A stretch of 64,000 nucleotides of DNA from Gari tellinella (GCA_922989275.2 OV277871.1:4030001-4094000), one strand, 5' to 3'; counted from the stretch's first letter, positions 36,906 to 47,435 are shown. Notes: a model not told the origin generated them from the sequence alone. Translations and numbers: made by a program.

Positions 36906-37605
36906 CATTTTCAATCCGGCCAAAAATGTCTGATGTGAACGCATGGAGACTGCAAATATTTCGTCAAAATTGAAATGATTTCTGTCCGTTATTTTTTATC
37001 CAGATAAATAAAAATTCTTTTTCAAATATGATGATTCCATTGGTTTGGATCCAGATTAATAAGTGTGTCTGCACGGTGTCTGCATATTAGTAAACAAGAG
37101 GTGTGAAAAGTAACACTGGGTAGTGAAAAAGTCCAGGTAGCAAAAAGACCAACAGTGAAAGCCACAAGGTAGCGAACATGCTAGGGTAGCGAAAATCCAG
37201 GTAGGGAAACGTCCTGAAATCAACCAGTGCATGCCGATAGGGCAGGATGGTTTTTATTGATATAATAAGTGACATAATGATAAGTGACATGCACATTGTC
37301 TAGATTACCTATATTTGTGAATATATTTTGCTAACCATTAAAAATTCCCTGTGTCTTACACATTTAATTTAGTGAAATGTGTTCGTCATCGGAAGCCTTC
37401 AGATTATCAGATAATAAGTATGGTATGCACTGGATCATCTCCATAGTGGACTGGTTATAGATTCGGCTAATTTAATAGTTACTCTGGAAGTGATAGAAAT
37501 GCACCCTGTTAAATGTTTCCTCATTGCCAAGATATTTGAGTATGTATAGATCTGTGCTTATTTTCTTCTATAATTTAGACCTTGGACCATTAACTACAGT
37601 TTACT
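36906..37605. other. Right part of inverted-repeat region; no gene seen
   Basis: 36906-37080 holds further GGATCCAGATTAATAA units. 37080-37225 holds GGTAGCGAA repeats of the putative outer inverted repeat. The remainder is unrecognised. Confidence 0.45.
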
Positions 37606-37935
37606 GTGTAGCTGGTTTGAGTTTATAGTATAATGGTGAGAGATTTGCAAGATGAAAGTACAATGTACCTACTTAGTTGATAGAGCACTTGTCCTGAGAG
37701 CAAGGGATCCTGAAGTCGAGTCCCACTCCAGTTGTAAAATTTCTTCCCTTGTTACATTTGGCACCCAACGTAAAGGACACACAGGATTAATATGTAACTC
37801 GCAGAGTGTACAAAATTGATATGGAGAAACTCGTAGAGTGTTCTTGAAATAAGAATTCTGTATGAATTCTTTTGTACAGTGGGTGTGTGTAGCTGGATTG
37901 AGTTTATGGAGTTATGGTGAAAGATTTGTGTGAGC
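37606..37935 (+). mobile_element. tRNA-derived SINE-like unit between direct repeats
   Basis: A 42-bp direct repeat (GTGTAGCTGG.TTGAGTTTAT to TGGTGA.AGATTTG) occurs at about 37609 and 37889. Between the copies, TAGTTGATAGAGC and AGTCGAGTCCC look like Pol III A- and B-boxes of a tRNA-like head, followed by TTACATTTGGCACCC. Either a composite SINE or a retroposed fragment with repeated ends. Confidence 0.45.
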
Positions 37936-39141
37936 AAGGGAGGGGCGCCGGCTACATACTTTTCTCACCATGTTAAGAACTGATTTATTCCTATTAACAA
38001 CTAACAAACCCAAAACGGGAAAGCTACACAACTAATGTTGGTAGAAGACTAGAAGTACTAGAACTTGTGGCCCAACCCTTTTGCTACCGGTATATTATAT
38101 AATTCACCTAACCTATCAAGGGTATGCTGTACAATTGTACTAATATATTGCAATAAAATATGTTTAAACTATTAATTCCTATAACTGTTGAGGATATGAT
38201 GCTGAAAATGCATCTAATTTACTTCAGTATGAAACACTACAGAAGGAACAGACACAATTTCATTATGGGTTCATATATAATAATATAGACTGAATTTCTG
38301 GCAGCAAGTTACTTTGATTAAGGAGTCAATTTCACTCATTCAGTCTACGGGCGGTCAAAATGCTTAGTGTAATAGCTTTGTTTTGACAGAGCTGGCTCTT
38401 TGTGCCAAACAACCTGCCAGACTTTAAAAAATTTACCACGGAGTTTTCTTGCAAAGCCTTGCTTTCTTTAGAGTTTAGAAGCATTGCAGATCTTACATGA
38501 GTATATTGACATTTATTGTCAATGGTGTAGACCCAGATCCTGTCTGAAATGAATCTGCACTCTTTTCTGAGGACATCATCCTTATTTTATTAGTCAATGT
38601 TATAGTTTAGATGATAAATGTTTATAGTGGGTAGTGTTTTACATTATATTTACATTCACCCTGTAAAGTCACTATGTAATCGTATTAAAAATATGCAGGT
38701 CAATTCTCGATGAACCTACAAATCGAAACTGGTTCCAGCCAGTTAGAAAGAGGGTGGAGTGACTGGAGTCTCCACTGCGGAGAGATACCGACCTAGCGAC
38801 CAGCTAATGGTTGCTATGGAGTGTAATTAGGCTAAACATGCGCGACCAATTTTTTAAAATATGCTTCAATAATAGATATTTAAGTTGCATTGTTATTTTT
38901 AATGTCTTATAAGTGTTCGTTAAGCACATGGCGACAGTTTACTGGGTAAAATCTTGACTTTGTAATCAACTCCGAAACATGTATTTTGGACTACTTTTCA
39001 TACCGCATATTATAGAGATCGAATGGCTGTTACATCCAGGATTACATCTGTCAAACCTATTTGGCCGGTATATGATATATTTATATACATGAAAACAAAT
39101 CTGGTCAAATTACACATTAAATGGACAAGACAGAAAATATA
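37936..39141. other. No clear gene; unique-looking sequence
   Basis: 1.2 kb without named repeats. GACAG at about 38391 precedes a 36-codon open frame (SWLFVPNNLPDFKKF...) that stops by 38500, too little to call. GGTTGCTATGG at about 38810 resembles half of an RFX X-box. Confidence 0.4.
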
Positions 39142-39313
39142 AATATAAGGAATAAACAACATCTTTTTGCCGTTCACGCGGTATGAATACATCGGCTTCG
39201 CAGGGTATGTATATCGTAAACGCCCAAAGGGCGTTTACGAAACTTACCCCCTGCGAAGCCGATGTATTCATACCGTCGTGAACCGCAAAAAGATGTTGTT
39301 TATTCCTATATTG
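39142..39313. repeat. Near-perfect palindrome, arms about 80 bp
   Basis: TATAAGGAATAAACAACATC at the left is mirrored at the right, passing through TCGGCTTCGCAGGG and GTAAACGCCC at the tip. Only a few mismatches are seen. The 128-codon minus-strand open frame crossing it is a by-product. Confidence 0.88.
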
Positions 39314-39414
39314 AATATCCAGCCTCAAAAAGGTTGATGTGGGGGTCAAAGTTATTTGGATACATTGTTCTGACACATAATGATCATAACTAAAATCTTT
39401 TCTTGCTTTTACCC

Positions 39415-39583
39415 CAGAGCTCCAGATAAGGGGGGGAGGGATTTCAAAAACTAAAATCTTTATTTCTGCATTAAACCCTATGGCGTCACTACTCATTAGA
39501 ATTGTCTCTTCGAGGGTTTTAAGCTGAAATAAGTGAGAAAATATTTGATTTGTTAGGTTTACTCCCTCTTAACTGGAGCCCTG
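39415..39583. mobile_element. F6 MITE with central deletion
   Basis: CAGAGCTCCAGATAAGG to CTTAACTGGAGCCCTG. Flanks TTACCC and ATACCC agree in 5 of 6 bases. One arm of the internal palindrome is missing. Confidence 0.82.
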
Positions 39584-39889
39584 ATACCCTACCTCATCCC
39601 CATGCTTCCCTACCGTCCCAGTCTCGTCGGGAGTCTCCCAATTCTAAAGACAAAACCCATGTACCCCAATTATTTGACTAAAATCGTGATTTGAAAAAAA
39701 AAGAAGATCTATTGTAATTTGAAAATTTGAAATTTGACTGCCTGAATTTCCATCAAAAATAATTTCATACATTGAAATTAGAAGCGGACATCTGTGAAGG
39801 TTGCTGTTTACTCACCCCAGTTTATTTCAGTAATTGCCAGAATGCAAGATAATGTGGCTCTTTATCATAATCAGGGCATATTAACGTTT
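39584..39889. other. No feature recognised
   Basis: About 300 bp of AT-rich sequence. Confidence 0.4.
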
Positions 39890-40200
39890 TACTCCATACT
39901 CCATAGCATGTTTCTTGTATTGAAGATAGATGGCAACTTAAAGCAGGTTGGAAGTAAAGCAAAATGCACTGTACACATAAAGGTTCTTATCCGGAGCTTT
40001 GTTCCAAGAAAGGTAATAACCAATAGGCATTATAGTGTTAGAGTCTTCAAATTGTCTCCCTTTAGATGGTGTCCAGACTTAACATTTTCATCCATAACAC
40101 AAAAGTTCAAACTGTGTTTACTTCGAGGTAAATGACTGATGAAAGTAAAGCAGAAAGCTCCTGTTTGATTTACTTTCATCTTGCTGTAAGCTGCCACATG
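39890..40200. mobile_element. F2/F4-like hairpin with internal insertion
   Basis: ACTCCATAGCATGTTTCTTG and the left arm of H2 (CAACTTAAAGCAGGTTGGAA) at about 39930-39965. A matching GAAAGTAAAGCAGAAAGCTC...CATCTTGCTGTAAGC hairpin arm lies at 40140-40195. The sequence between is unrecognised. Confidence 0.5.
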
Positions 40201-40253
40201 TACCCAACACCATGAATGAATATTCATTTGTGGTATACCGTATTATATATATA

Positions 40254-40400
40254 GGATATTACAAGAGTGTTCATAATTTATTGGATTTATTAAACGAGTC
40301 TTTTAGAAAACGATAAAAACGAGGCTTTGCCGAGTTTTTATCGTTTTCTAAACCAAAGAGTTTGATAAATCCAATGAATTATTAACAGGAATGTTATATT
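40254..40400. repeat. Palindrome, arms about 60 bp
   Basis: CATAATTTATTGGATTTATT at the left mirrors AATCCAATGAATTATTAACA at the right. The tip is AACGAGGCTTTGCCGAGTT. Confidence 0.82.
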
Positions 40401-40662
40401 CTTTTTATAACATAATCTAGAAATGTTATTTATCGCAGTCTTTGAGGTCAAGTGAATGCTAAGCGCGATATAAGTAGATCTATACAGGAAAAAAGTTGTT
40501 CCAAATTAGCCCCGTTCACTAGCATAATGTTTATATTGTTATATGTATTAATAAACACTTTCATGTAGATCTAATATTGATTAATTACACCAAAAATCTA
40601 TAAATTGAATCTACATGATGGAATGAAGACGTTGGAAATCGAACGCATAGAACGCATTTTAA

Positions 40663-40670
40663 TGACGTCA
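40663..40670. promoter_or_regulatory. Perfect CRE (TGACGTCA)
   Basis: AATGACGTCACAAG followed by a near-CRE half (AACGACGTCG). It is downstream of the palindrome at 40254-40400, echoing the palindrome-plus-CRE arrangement at 1.9-2.5 kb and 7.0-7.4 kb. Confidence 0.45.
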
Positions 40671-40899
40671 CAAGTAAACGACGTCGTGGCGTACCTCATT
40701 TGCATAGTTATATATGACATTTAAACAACGGGTGTTATTCAACGCTCACGCCGTCTGTTATGTTATAAACCATATTTATGTGGCGATGTAGATAGAAGCA
40801 TCATATTGTACTCTTGTAGAGGAAAGGGTTAAAGTGTGTGAACTGTCGGTTAGCCCTTTACTCCATAGCCTGTTTCTAGTTTTGAAGACAGATGACCTC

Positions 40900-41110
40900 T
40901 TAACCCATTACCCCATAAATACGCCTTTTTTATTCACTGAAGTAAATATGTATCATCTGAAATATTTGCTATATTTTAGCGGAAAATAGTTTCCAGCAGG
41001 CTGAAAGTAAAGCAGAATGTGCCTTAAGGCCCATTCTGCTTTACTTTCAACCTACTTTAAGTGTTCTTCTATCTTCAAAACTTGAGACAGGCTATGGGGT
41101 AATGGGTTAA
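40900..41110. mobile_element. F2 MITE, inserted in an older F2
   Basis: TTAACCCATTACCCCATAAA to GCTATGGGGTAATGGGTTAA, about 211 bp, with H2 hairpin. The preceding 40850-40899 (CTCCATAGCCTGTTTCTAGT) is the left part of another F2 that it interrupts. Confidence 0.85.
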
Positions 41111-41694
41111 AGGAGGTTGGATCTGTTAAAAGGTGTACATGTTTTTATGGGGTAGCCGTAAAAGGTTAATAAAAGATTCCGATGAGTAGTAAAAACATTG
41201 GAAACCGAAGACCTAAAGGAGAAAATGTTGTTACTTGTAGATGTTTTATTTTCTCACTCTTACCTGAAACCCCGTTGATGCCTCTTGTACTTTGTAGATT
41301 CATAATTATGACCACACATATGTTTAGTTGTAAAAGTCACAGCAGCAATAATAAGGTGATAAAGAACCTGTATGGAATTCTGCCATAGGTACTTAGTCAC
41401 TTAACAGTTAACTCATTGACTGCTGAAACTTCACTTGGACATATTCCAATTTTTGACTAGAATGGTTGACATGACTTGATTCCGAGTTTATTTTTCAACT
41501 TTTGCCGATGTCCCAGGAAGAGTCCATGCTTCTTCTCCTGATTGAGTTCAATTCGGTAGAACTTGGGTTATGCCCAACAAAGGTCAAGGTCAATGAATAC
41601 AATTTTGTGACAAAAAACCTTGGGGGCATTTGTCACTTACTGTGACATAGTTCTTGTTTCTGCAGTAAATCCTGGCTGTGTACATCATTTACAA
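41111..41694. other. No gene seen; fragment of GGTCAAGGTCA-type repeat
   Basis: 41410-41665 carries a piece of the array family (AAAGGTCAAGGTCAATGAAT, TTGTCACTTACTGTGACATA). 41182-41388 has an open frame on plus and a splice-donor-like site on minus, but neither gives a recognisable protein. Confidence 0.4.
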
Positions 41695-41756
41695 ACAGTG
41701 CAGACCCAGATCAGAGGGCTCCATGAGGAACCCTATGATAATGGGTCTTCACTGTT
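41695..41756. repeat. H1 hairpin, F3 type
   Basis: CAAACAGTGCAGACCCAGAT and a diverged mirror (GATAATGGGTCTTCACTGTT). Confidence 0.65.
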
Positions 41757-42141
41757 TTCAAATAATATATATGTATAATATACATTTGTGTACTCTTTTC
41801 CTGTGTTACTGACTCAGCACAGGTTAATGCAGGCAACTAGATATCTTACCTCTTTAAGTAAAGAAAATGAATGATGGAAATTTTCTAGGAAACTAATCAA
41901 ACTATAGACTAGTCACTTTAAAATTAAACATGCTCATCAAGCTGAAGACATATTTGTAGAAGCTGATTGATGTTATCCATCAGCATAAAAAATTACAAGC
42001 TTGTTGTACCAGTATGCTGTTTTTCCTGGAGCACTTGAAAAAAATAATCTCACATAGTTTGCCCCAGAGAGAGGTGTCTGTATAGCTTAGAAATCTTAAC
42101 TCTTTCCGGCCATAGCCATTAGTGTGCAAATCCTCTATATT
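41757..42141. other. No feature recognised
   Basis: AT-rich sequence with no gene or named repeat. Confidence 0.4.
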
Positions 42142-42338
42142 TACAGTCGAACTTCGATATCTCGAACTTGCTTAACTCGAACTATCCGATAGTTCGACAC
42201 ATGAACTGCATTATTTCATGCTCGATAAAGTCGAACATGCCCATATTTCAAAGTTAAAACGTGGCTAAGCCACGTTTTAACTTTGAAATATGGGTATGTT
42301 CGATTTAACCGAGTTCGAGATATCGAAGTTCGACTCTA
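42142..42338. mobile_element. F7 MITE, full length
   Basis: TACAGTCGAACTTCGATATC to GATATCGAAGTTCGACTCTA, about 197 bp, almost fully palindromic. The centre is AACGTGGCTAAGCCACGTT. Confidence 0.88.
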
Positions 42339-42656
42339 TCTGATACAGCATAAAGTCATAAACTACTTCTCTGTTTGAGGTAGGTGATTGCTTCAGTTAA
42401 AGCAAAATGAAAGTAAAGCAGAACGCTTTAAGCTGTCATCTGTAATAAAACACTTTCATTTAGTCTTCACAATTTGTAAGTTGTGAAATAACACTTTTCA
42501 AGTGCCCTGACAGTGGGTTAGGTTTAAACATCTTTTAAAATGGAGAAGGTCTGGATAAGCTTTAGATTTAACCTTGTTCATTGTCTGTTTGTATTTCTGA
42601 ATTTCTATCCTGTTGGATTGCAATCATTATCAAAATAATATATGTTCAGGGCTCCA

Positions 42657-42776
42657 GATAAGGGGAGTATTTCAAAAACTAAAATCTTTATTTCTGAATT
42701 CAAGAGGATTCTAATGAGTAGTGACACCATAGGATGTTGGATATGTTCAATTTACTCCCTCTTATCTGGATCCCTG
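42657..42776. mobile_element. F6 MITE, short form, 6-bp TSD TATGTT
   Basis: CAGGGCTCCAGATAAG to CTTATCTGGATCCCTG, flanked by TATGTT (42651-42656, 42777-42782). One palindrome arm is deleted. Confidence 0.9.
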
Positions 42777-42781
42777 TATGT

Positions 42782-43034
42782 TTAACCCTTTCTTTGATAG
42801 AAGCGCCTTTTAGCACATTTGATTTATTCCGCTACTGAAGAAAATAGTTCTAATTTATTCAGTCATAAACATGTTCCAACACAAATATTTTCTATATCCT
42901 GACAGGTGGAAGATTTAAAAGCATGCTGAAAGTAAAGCAGAATGTGCCTTAAGGCACATTCTGCTTTACTTTCAACCTGCTTTAAGTGCTCACCTTTCTT
43001 CAAAACTAAAACAGTCTATGGAGTAAAGGGTTAA
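42782..43034. mobile_element. F2 MITE, full length
   Basis: TTAACCCTTTCTTTGATAGA to CTATGGAGTAAAGGGTTAA, about 253 bp, with H2 hairpin. It abuts the F6 target duplication. Confidence 0.85.
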
Positions 43035-43287
43035 ACTAAAGATGTCTTGTGGTGTTTGGTAGAGGAAAGGGCTAATTACTTTGAATACACGATTCTGAAG
43101 TGGGAATAAAATACATGTAAAGTTGCAGATCTAGCTGTGAAGTCAGTTTTGATCCAGATCAGTTACAAAGTGACCCAGCCTCAGAGCTTGAATAGGACCA
43201 ATCTACATGTATGAATATTTCAGACGGACTGTTCGGTGAGGAAATAAGGATTTCAACTCTTTATACATATATGCTTAAGTTTCAGTG
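43035..43287. other. No feature recognised
   Basis: Short spacer without gene or named repeat. Confidence 0.35.
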
Positions 43288-43293
43288 GTACAG

Positions 43294-43486
43294 CAGGGCT
43301 CCAGATAAGAGAGAGTAAACTGAACGAATCCAACATGTTCTTGCTCATTTCAGCACCAAATCCTATGGTGTTACTACTCATTAGAATCGTCTCTTCGAGA
43401 CGATTCTAACGAGTAGTAACAGCATAGGGTTTAAGGCAGAAATAAAGATTTTAGTTTTTGAAATACTCCCCTTATCTGGAGCTCTG
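43294..43486. mobile_element. F6 MITE, full length, 6-bp TSD GTACAG
   Basis: CAGGGCTCCAGATAAG to CTTATCTGGAGCTCTG, flanked by GTACAG (43288-43293, 43487-43492). It has landed exactly in the first bases of the neighbouring F5. The palindrome tip is CGTCTCTTCGAGACG. Confidence 0.93.
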
Positions 43487-43487
43487 G

Positions 43488-43806
43488 TACAGTGTTCCCT
43501 CCCTACAACAGCCCTCCCAACAACGACTTCCTCCTTACAACGACCCTTGTCACAGTTCTCTAATCAGGACATTTTCACTGCTGCAATACTGTCTGCTTAA
43601 ATTTTTCTCCTGCTGTTTTTATCAAAGTTACATAATGGACATTTTGACAGAAAAAACTTAATGACGAGTGGCAAACAGCTTTACGGGGCGTCTGATCTGG
43701 ATTCAATCTGTTTGCAAATGTAAGCCATTTTCACTCCCTATAACGACTCTCTCCGAACACACTTTTGGTCTCCTATTGGATTTCGTTATAGAGAGGGAGC
43801 GCTGTA
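43488..43806. mobile_element. F5 MITE
   Basis: TACAGTGTTCCCTCCCTACA to AGAGGGAGCGCTGTA, about 319 bp, with ACAACG motifs and a shortened H1 hairpin. Confidence 0.87.
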
Positions 43807-44193
43807 CCTTGAATTTGATTCTGACTAGATCAGCAGAAGAGTAATGAGTTTAAAGGACGGGTTTTCATAGATACACATTTTTATGCAATTAATAAATTTT
43901 TCCACTGAAGAAATTACATGTTCATCACAACTACAAACTGTTTGTAGTTCCATTTTATAGGTGTGATGTTTGTAGCTGCAGAATAAGAGGTAAAGTCTGT
44001 TGATTCATGTATTGTGTACATGTATACCCCTTCACTGCCATGGTATCTAATGCTTAACATTTTGTCATCTGCTTTGACTTAACATTTTGATTTTAAGCAT
44101 TTTAACTGAAGAAACAATAATATGGGTGTCAAACTACATGGCTCGAGTTCAGAATCAAAGGAACTGGATAACTGATCAGGATCTAGACTATTT
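43807..44193. other. No gene seen
   Basis: Contains a weak H1-like half near 44120-44190 (CAAACTACATGGCTCGAGTT). Otherwise unrecognised. Confidence 0.4.
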
Positions 44194-44386
44194 CAGGGCT
44201 CCAGATAAGAGGTAGTTTTTTCAACAAATTCAACATTTTCTCACTCTTTTTAGCACCAAATCCTATGGTGTTACTACTCATTAGAATCGTCTCTTCGAGA
44301 CGATTCTAATGAGTAGTGACACCATAGGGTTTAATTCAGAAATAAAGATTTTAGGTTTTGAAAAACTAAGCTTATCTGGTGCTCTG
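44194..44386. mobile_element. F6 MITE, full length
   Basis: CAGGGCTCCAGATAAG to CTTATCTGGTGCTCTG. Flanks share TATTT (CTATTT at the left, TATTTG at the right), consistent with a 6-bp duplication after a 1-base change. Confidence 0.88.
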
Positions 44387-44603
44387 TATTTGCAAATGCA
44401 GATGTTGTCAGGTTTGGTAGGGAAAATGGGCTAAGGTAGAATATATGGTAAACATGTGCATCTTCTGTGCTGAACCATGCATGCATGTGATTATATAGTT
44501 ATTCTGGAAATTCAATGTCTGGGTCTCAGATTCTGGGATGTTTTGTGAATTCTTACACTCAATTTTAAGCTCTCCCATTTGGAAAAAATAGTGATACTTA
44601 TAC

Positions 44604-44828
44604 TTAACCCATTACTCAATAGATATGCCTTTTTACGCATTTCATTCATTCCATCACTGAAGAAAATAGTTCCACTTTATACAGATATGATCCAATGAAA
44701 TGTTTTCTATATCCTAACATAATTGTAGCTTAAAGCAGGCTGCATTCTGCTTTACTTTTAACCTGCTTTAGCTGGAAACCTGCTTTAAGTGAAACCCTGC
44801 TTTAATTAGAAACATTCTATGAGTTACG
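44604..44828. mobile_element. F2 MITE, hairpin arm deleted
   Basis: TTAACCCATTACTCAATAGA start and F2 interior. The H2 left arm is shortened and the right arm is partly repeated (ACCTGCTTTAGCTGGAAACC). The right end is eroded. Confidence 0.72.
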
Positions 44829-45214
44829 GTTTGCCATTCAAACAGGTCAAGTAATTAGGATATGTTCATATTTTACAGAATCTGACATTTCATCTAGTTA
44901 TCACAAGTTAAACACACTGACTGAATTTTTTGGTTTGATCAAAATTTTCAGTACAAAAAAATATACTTGACATAAAATTTAGTAGTTTTATAATTTTATG
45001 AAGTAAGTTGATGGTTTCTCAGGCTGAGGGTTTAACACATGAAATGTGTGACTGAACATTATACCCCTATACAACAGTAAGCTTGAAAATTGTCATCTGC
45101 CAAAAAAATCAATTTTGATTGGACCATTAAGATGCCTATTTATTTGGTGCCTGACCTTGATTCAAGAGCCGAACTCCTATCAAGGTCTACACTGTTAGCA
45201 AATATTAAAGGTAA
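44829..45214. other. No gene seen; half H1 near 45150
   Basis: CTTGATTCAAGAGCCGAACT...TACACTGTTAGC at about 45153-45200 is a decayed H1 hairpin. Otherwise unrecognised. Confidence 0.4.
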
Positions 45215-45478
45215 AGGTGTGGGTTTATAAAGTCTGCCGACTTTTACATTTACCTCCCTGATCATCGAGTCACAAGTCGGCCATTTACATATGGTGCAAG
45301 TTGCAGCCATGGCACAATATTGACTTCTTTCCCTCTCAGGTACCCATTTAATTCACCTGGGTGAAGTGGAGCAATATAGGGTTAATTTTTTGCTCAGAAT
45401 AATTTCAGTGATCCTGACAGGGAACCAGGAACCTCTCGCTTCCTTAGGCGAGCGTCCTACCACTAGACCACCGCCCCT
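45215..45478 (-). mobile_element. tRNA-derived SINE
   Basis: On the minus strand it starts GGGGCGGTGGTCTAGTGGTA, with a TGGTCTAGTGG A-box and an anticodon-arm-like CTCGCCTAAGGAAGCGAG. GGTTCC then follows where a B-box would be, and a body with ACCCAGGTGAATTAAATGGG. The head is tRNA-like but not a functional tRNA. Confidence 0.65.
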
Positions 45479-45716
45479 TCTTATAAAGTAAAAAGCCCCT
45501 CTATTGCGACCACAAACTTAATTTAATTATTAGATATTTAATGCAGCTGGCAGCTTAAAAAGTTGAAAGTAAAACCGAAAGTTCCTATAGGATGTTTGAC
45601 TTTTACCTTGCTTTAAGCCTTCATGTGATCTGTCTTTCATACAACCAGTTAGATATCAAGTTCTTTTTAATGGTTATATATTAAGACTTTTAAATTGTTT
45701 TCTTACTTAGTAAGGG

Positions 45717-46096
45717 TTAACCCACTACCCCATAAATACACCCTTTAACGCCTTTTATTAATTTCTCCACTGAAGTAACTAGTTCCAATTTATATAGTGA
45801 AGAATATGTACCATAGGAAATGTTTTATATATCATAGCAGATGGCAGCTTAAAGCAGGGTGAAGGTAAAGCGGCACATTCTGTTTTACTTTCAACCTACT
45901 TTAAGTTTAAGTCGCCTATTATCAATACTAGAAATAGGTTATGGCTTTACTTTCAACCTGCTTTGAGCTAAATTATGCTAGAATATTGAAATATTTCTGA
46001 TGTTATATATTTATTACTGTATAAATTTGACCTATTTTCTTCAATGGAGGAATAAATTAGAGGCATAAAAAGGTGTATTTATGGGGGAAAGGGTTT
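45717..46096. mobile_element. F2 MITE(s), rearranged
   Basis: TTAACCCACTACCCCATAAA start and GTATTTATGGGGGAAAGGGT end, with two partial H2 right arms in between. Probably two overlapping F2 insertions. Confidence 0.7.
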
Positions 46097-46140
46097 ACCT
46101 GTCACTTGTCTTTTATACAACCAATTTTTAAGCCCTCATG

Positions 46141-46332
46141 CAGGGCTCCAGATAAGAGTAGTTTTTCAAAATTTAAAATCTTTATTTCTGAATTAAACCC
46201 TATGGTGTCACTACTCATTAGAATCGTCTCTTCGAGACGATTCTAATGAGTAGTAACACCATAGGATTTGGTGCTGAATAAGTGAGAAAATGTTTGATTT
46301 GTTGAAATAACTACCTCTTGTCTGGAGCCCTG
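46141..46332. mobile_element. F6 MITE, full length, 6-bp TSD CTCATG
   Basis: CAGGGCTCCAGATAAG to CTTGTCTGGAGCCCTG, flanked by CTCATG (46135-46140, 46333-46338). The internal palindrome is almost perfect. Confidence 0.93.
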
Positions 46333-46364
46333 CTCATGGTCATAATAGAGAGCTTTTACTGTAT

Positions 46365-47435
46365 AGAAAAGATACAGTAAAGTTCAGAATGAAGTGGATG
46401 ACTTTTTTCAGCATATGATATCAGTTAAGCATTAAAGGGGTTAATAGACTTGGATCATATTTTGGATGATAGGTTTTTGTAGGGGAGTCTATTATAGCCT
46501 GCTTCACTTGATTGCATATGTATTTGAAGAGGATATGGGATGGAAATGTCTAGTACCAGTCTAGTGAATGTGTTACTATTTATAGACTCAGATTCAGTAG
46601 CATATCTCTGGGAGTTGCTATTAACCCTGAGCTTCAGAGCTGAGGGCTGCCTATCTAGCTCTCCTTGGAATGCAGTGCATTAGTTAGAGGAAATAACTCC
46701 ATTGTAGAGTGATTATATGAGTGTTTATATAATTGTGGATTGGAAAAATATGCAGTTATGTGGAATGATAAAAGGATTATTAAATGGGGATATAGTTTAT
46801 ATGAATGAGAGAAAAAGGATAGATACTAGCTCTCATTGTTTGTACTTAAAGTCTGTATGAGTTGCTTCAAGTGTTGTGTGCAAGTGCTTTTACGACTTGT
46901 TGTTAAGAAAACAGCTCAACAGCTATAATACAAAGGTTTTGTGCATCAAAATATATGAATCAGTACAATAATGTCTTTGAAATCTATCAAAGTCTTAAAA
47001 AATTATCTGAATGGTTGCTATGGCAATAGTTTAGATAATTAGGTCAATTATTTTGACAGCTGGTGAAGTAATCTGTTCCGCCGGAAGAAATGTGTGCCAC
47101 TTTTTGGTTTTATGCTGAGATTAGGCAACAATATTTCGGGGTTTTAGATGTTTTCAATGGTGTATTCATGACTTGTAGATGTGATACAGTTTCCATGGAA
47201 ACTGACTGAGTGCTGTTTACATATTCTGTTATCAAACATAAATAATAGCAGGGTCAGAATGTTAATGTTTATGTACTGTAGATTTGGGGGGTAAATGATA
47301 TACTATACAGTGTAACCTTTGGCGGCCTGATGATGGTTGATCATTGAGCTTCAGAAACAAGATGACACTATGTATAGTGGGCAATCTTAACCCTTTGCTG
47401 CAATTAAAATTACTGAACTACAGTTGATCTAGTCA
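46365..47435. other. Unique-looking sequence; no gene seen
   Basis: About 1 kb without named repeats, upstream of the exon at 50256. It may hold 5' flanking or untranslated sequence of that gene. It contains the X-box and ETS-like motifs described at 47013-47082. Confidence 0.4.
47013..47082 (+). promoter_or_regulatory. RFX X-box-like and ETS-like motifs
   Basis: GGTTGCTATGGCAATAG (47013-47029) is close to the palindromic RFX X-box. CCGCCGGAAG (about 47076-47085) is an ETS-type site. They could mark a promoter for the plus-strand gene with its first coding exon at 50256, but the distance is over 3 kb and no transcript evidence exists. Confidence 0.25.

Larger units (their letters stand above)
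31320..37225. mobile_element. Possible 5.9-kb inverted-repeat element
   Basis: GGACGTTTCCCTAC, TTCGCTACC and a CCTGGACTTTTTCAC-like motif occur in the same order at 31355-31440 and, inverted, at about 37220-37130. Both zones repeat a GCTACC.GG motif. Inside them lies a second inverted pair (31816-31848 / 35067-35099), direct repeats of GGTTTGGATCCAGATTAATA (35150-35430 and near 37050), a nested transposon and candidate exons. The outer boundary and target duplication were not resolved. Confidence 0.4.
45486..46364. mobile_element. F4 copy split by F2 and F6 insertions
   Basis: F4-like left part (GCCCCTCTATTGCGACCACA, reduced H2 hairpin) to about 45650. The right end, CATGGTCATAATAGAGAGCT to TTTTACTGTA, is at 46333-46364. 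Between them lie F2 (45717-46096) and F6 (46141-46332). Confidence 0.6.

Noticed and set aside
38391..38500. Short open frame SWLFVPNNLPDFKKF after a GACAG site
   Set aside because: Only 36 codons, all three frames short, no partner exon found.
39110..39496. 128-codon minus-strand open frame
   Set aside because: Spans the long palindrome at 39142-39313 and an F6 element. Palindromic DNA often lacks stops by chance on both arms.
41182..41400. Plus-strand open frame and a minus-strand donor-like GTTTCAG|GTAAGA
   Set aside because: The minus-strand peptide has no recognisable features and no acceptor or start of quality; the plus frame overlaps it.
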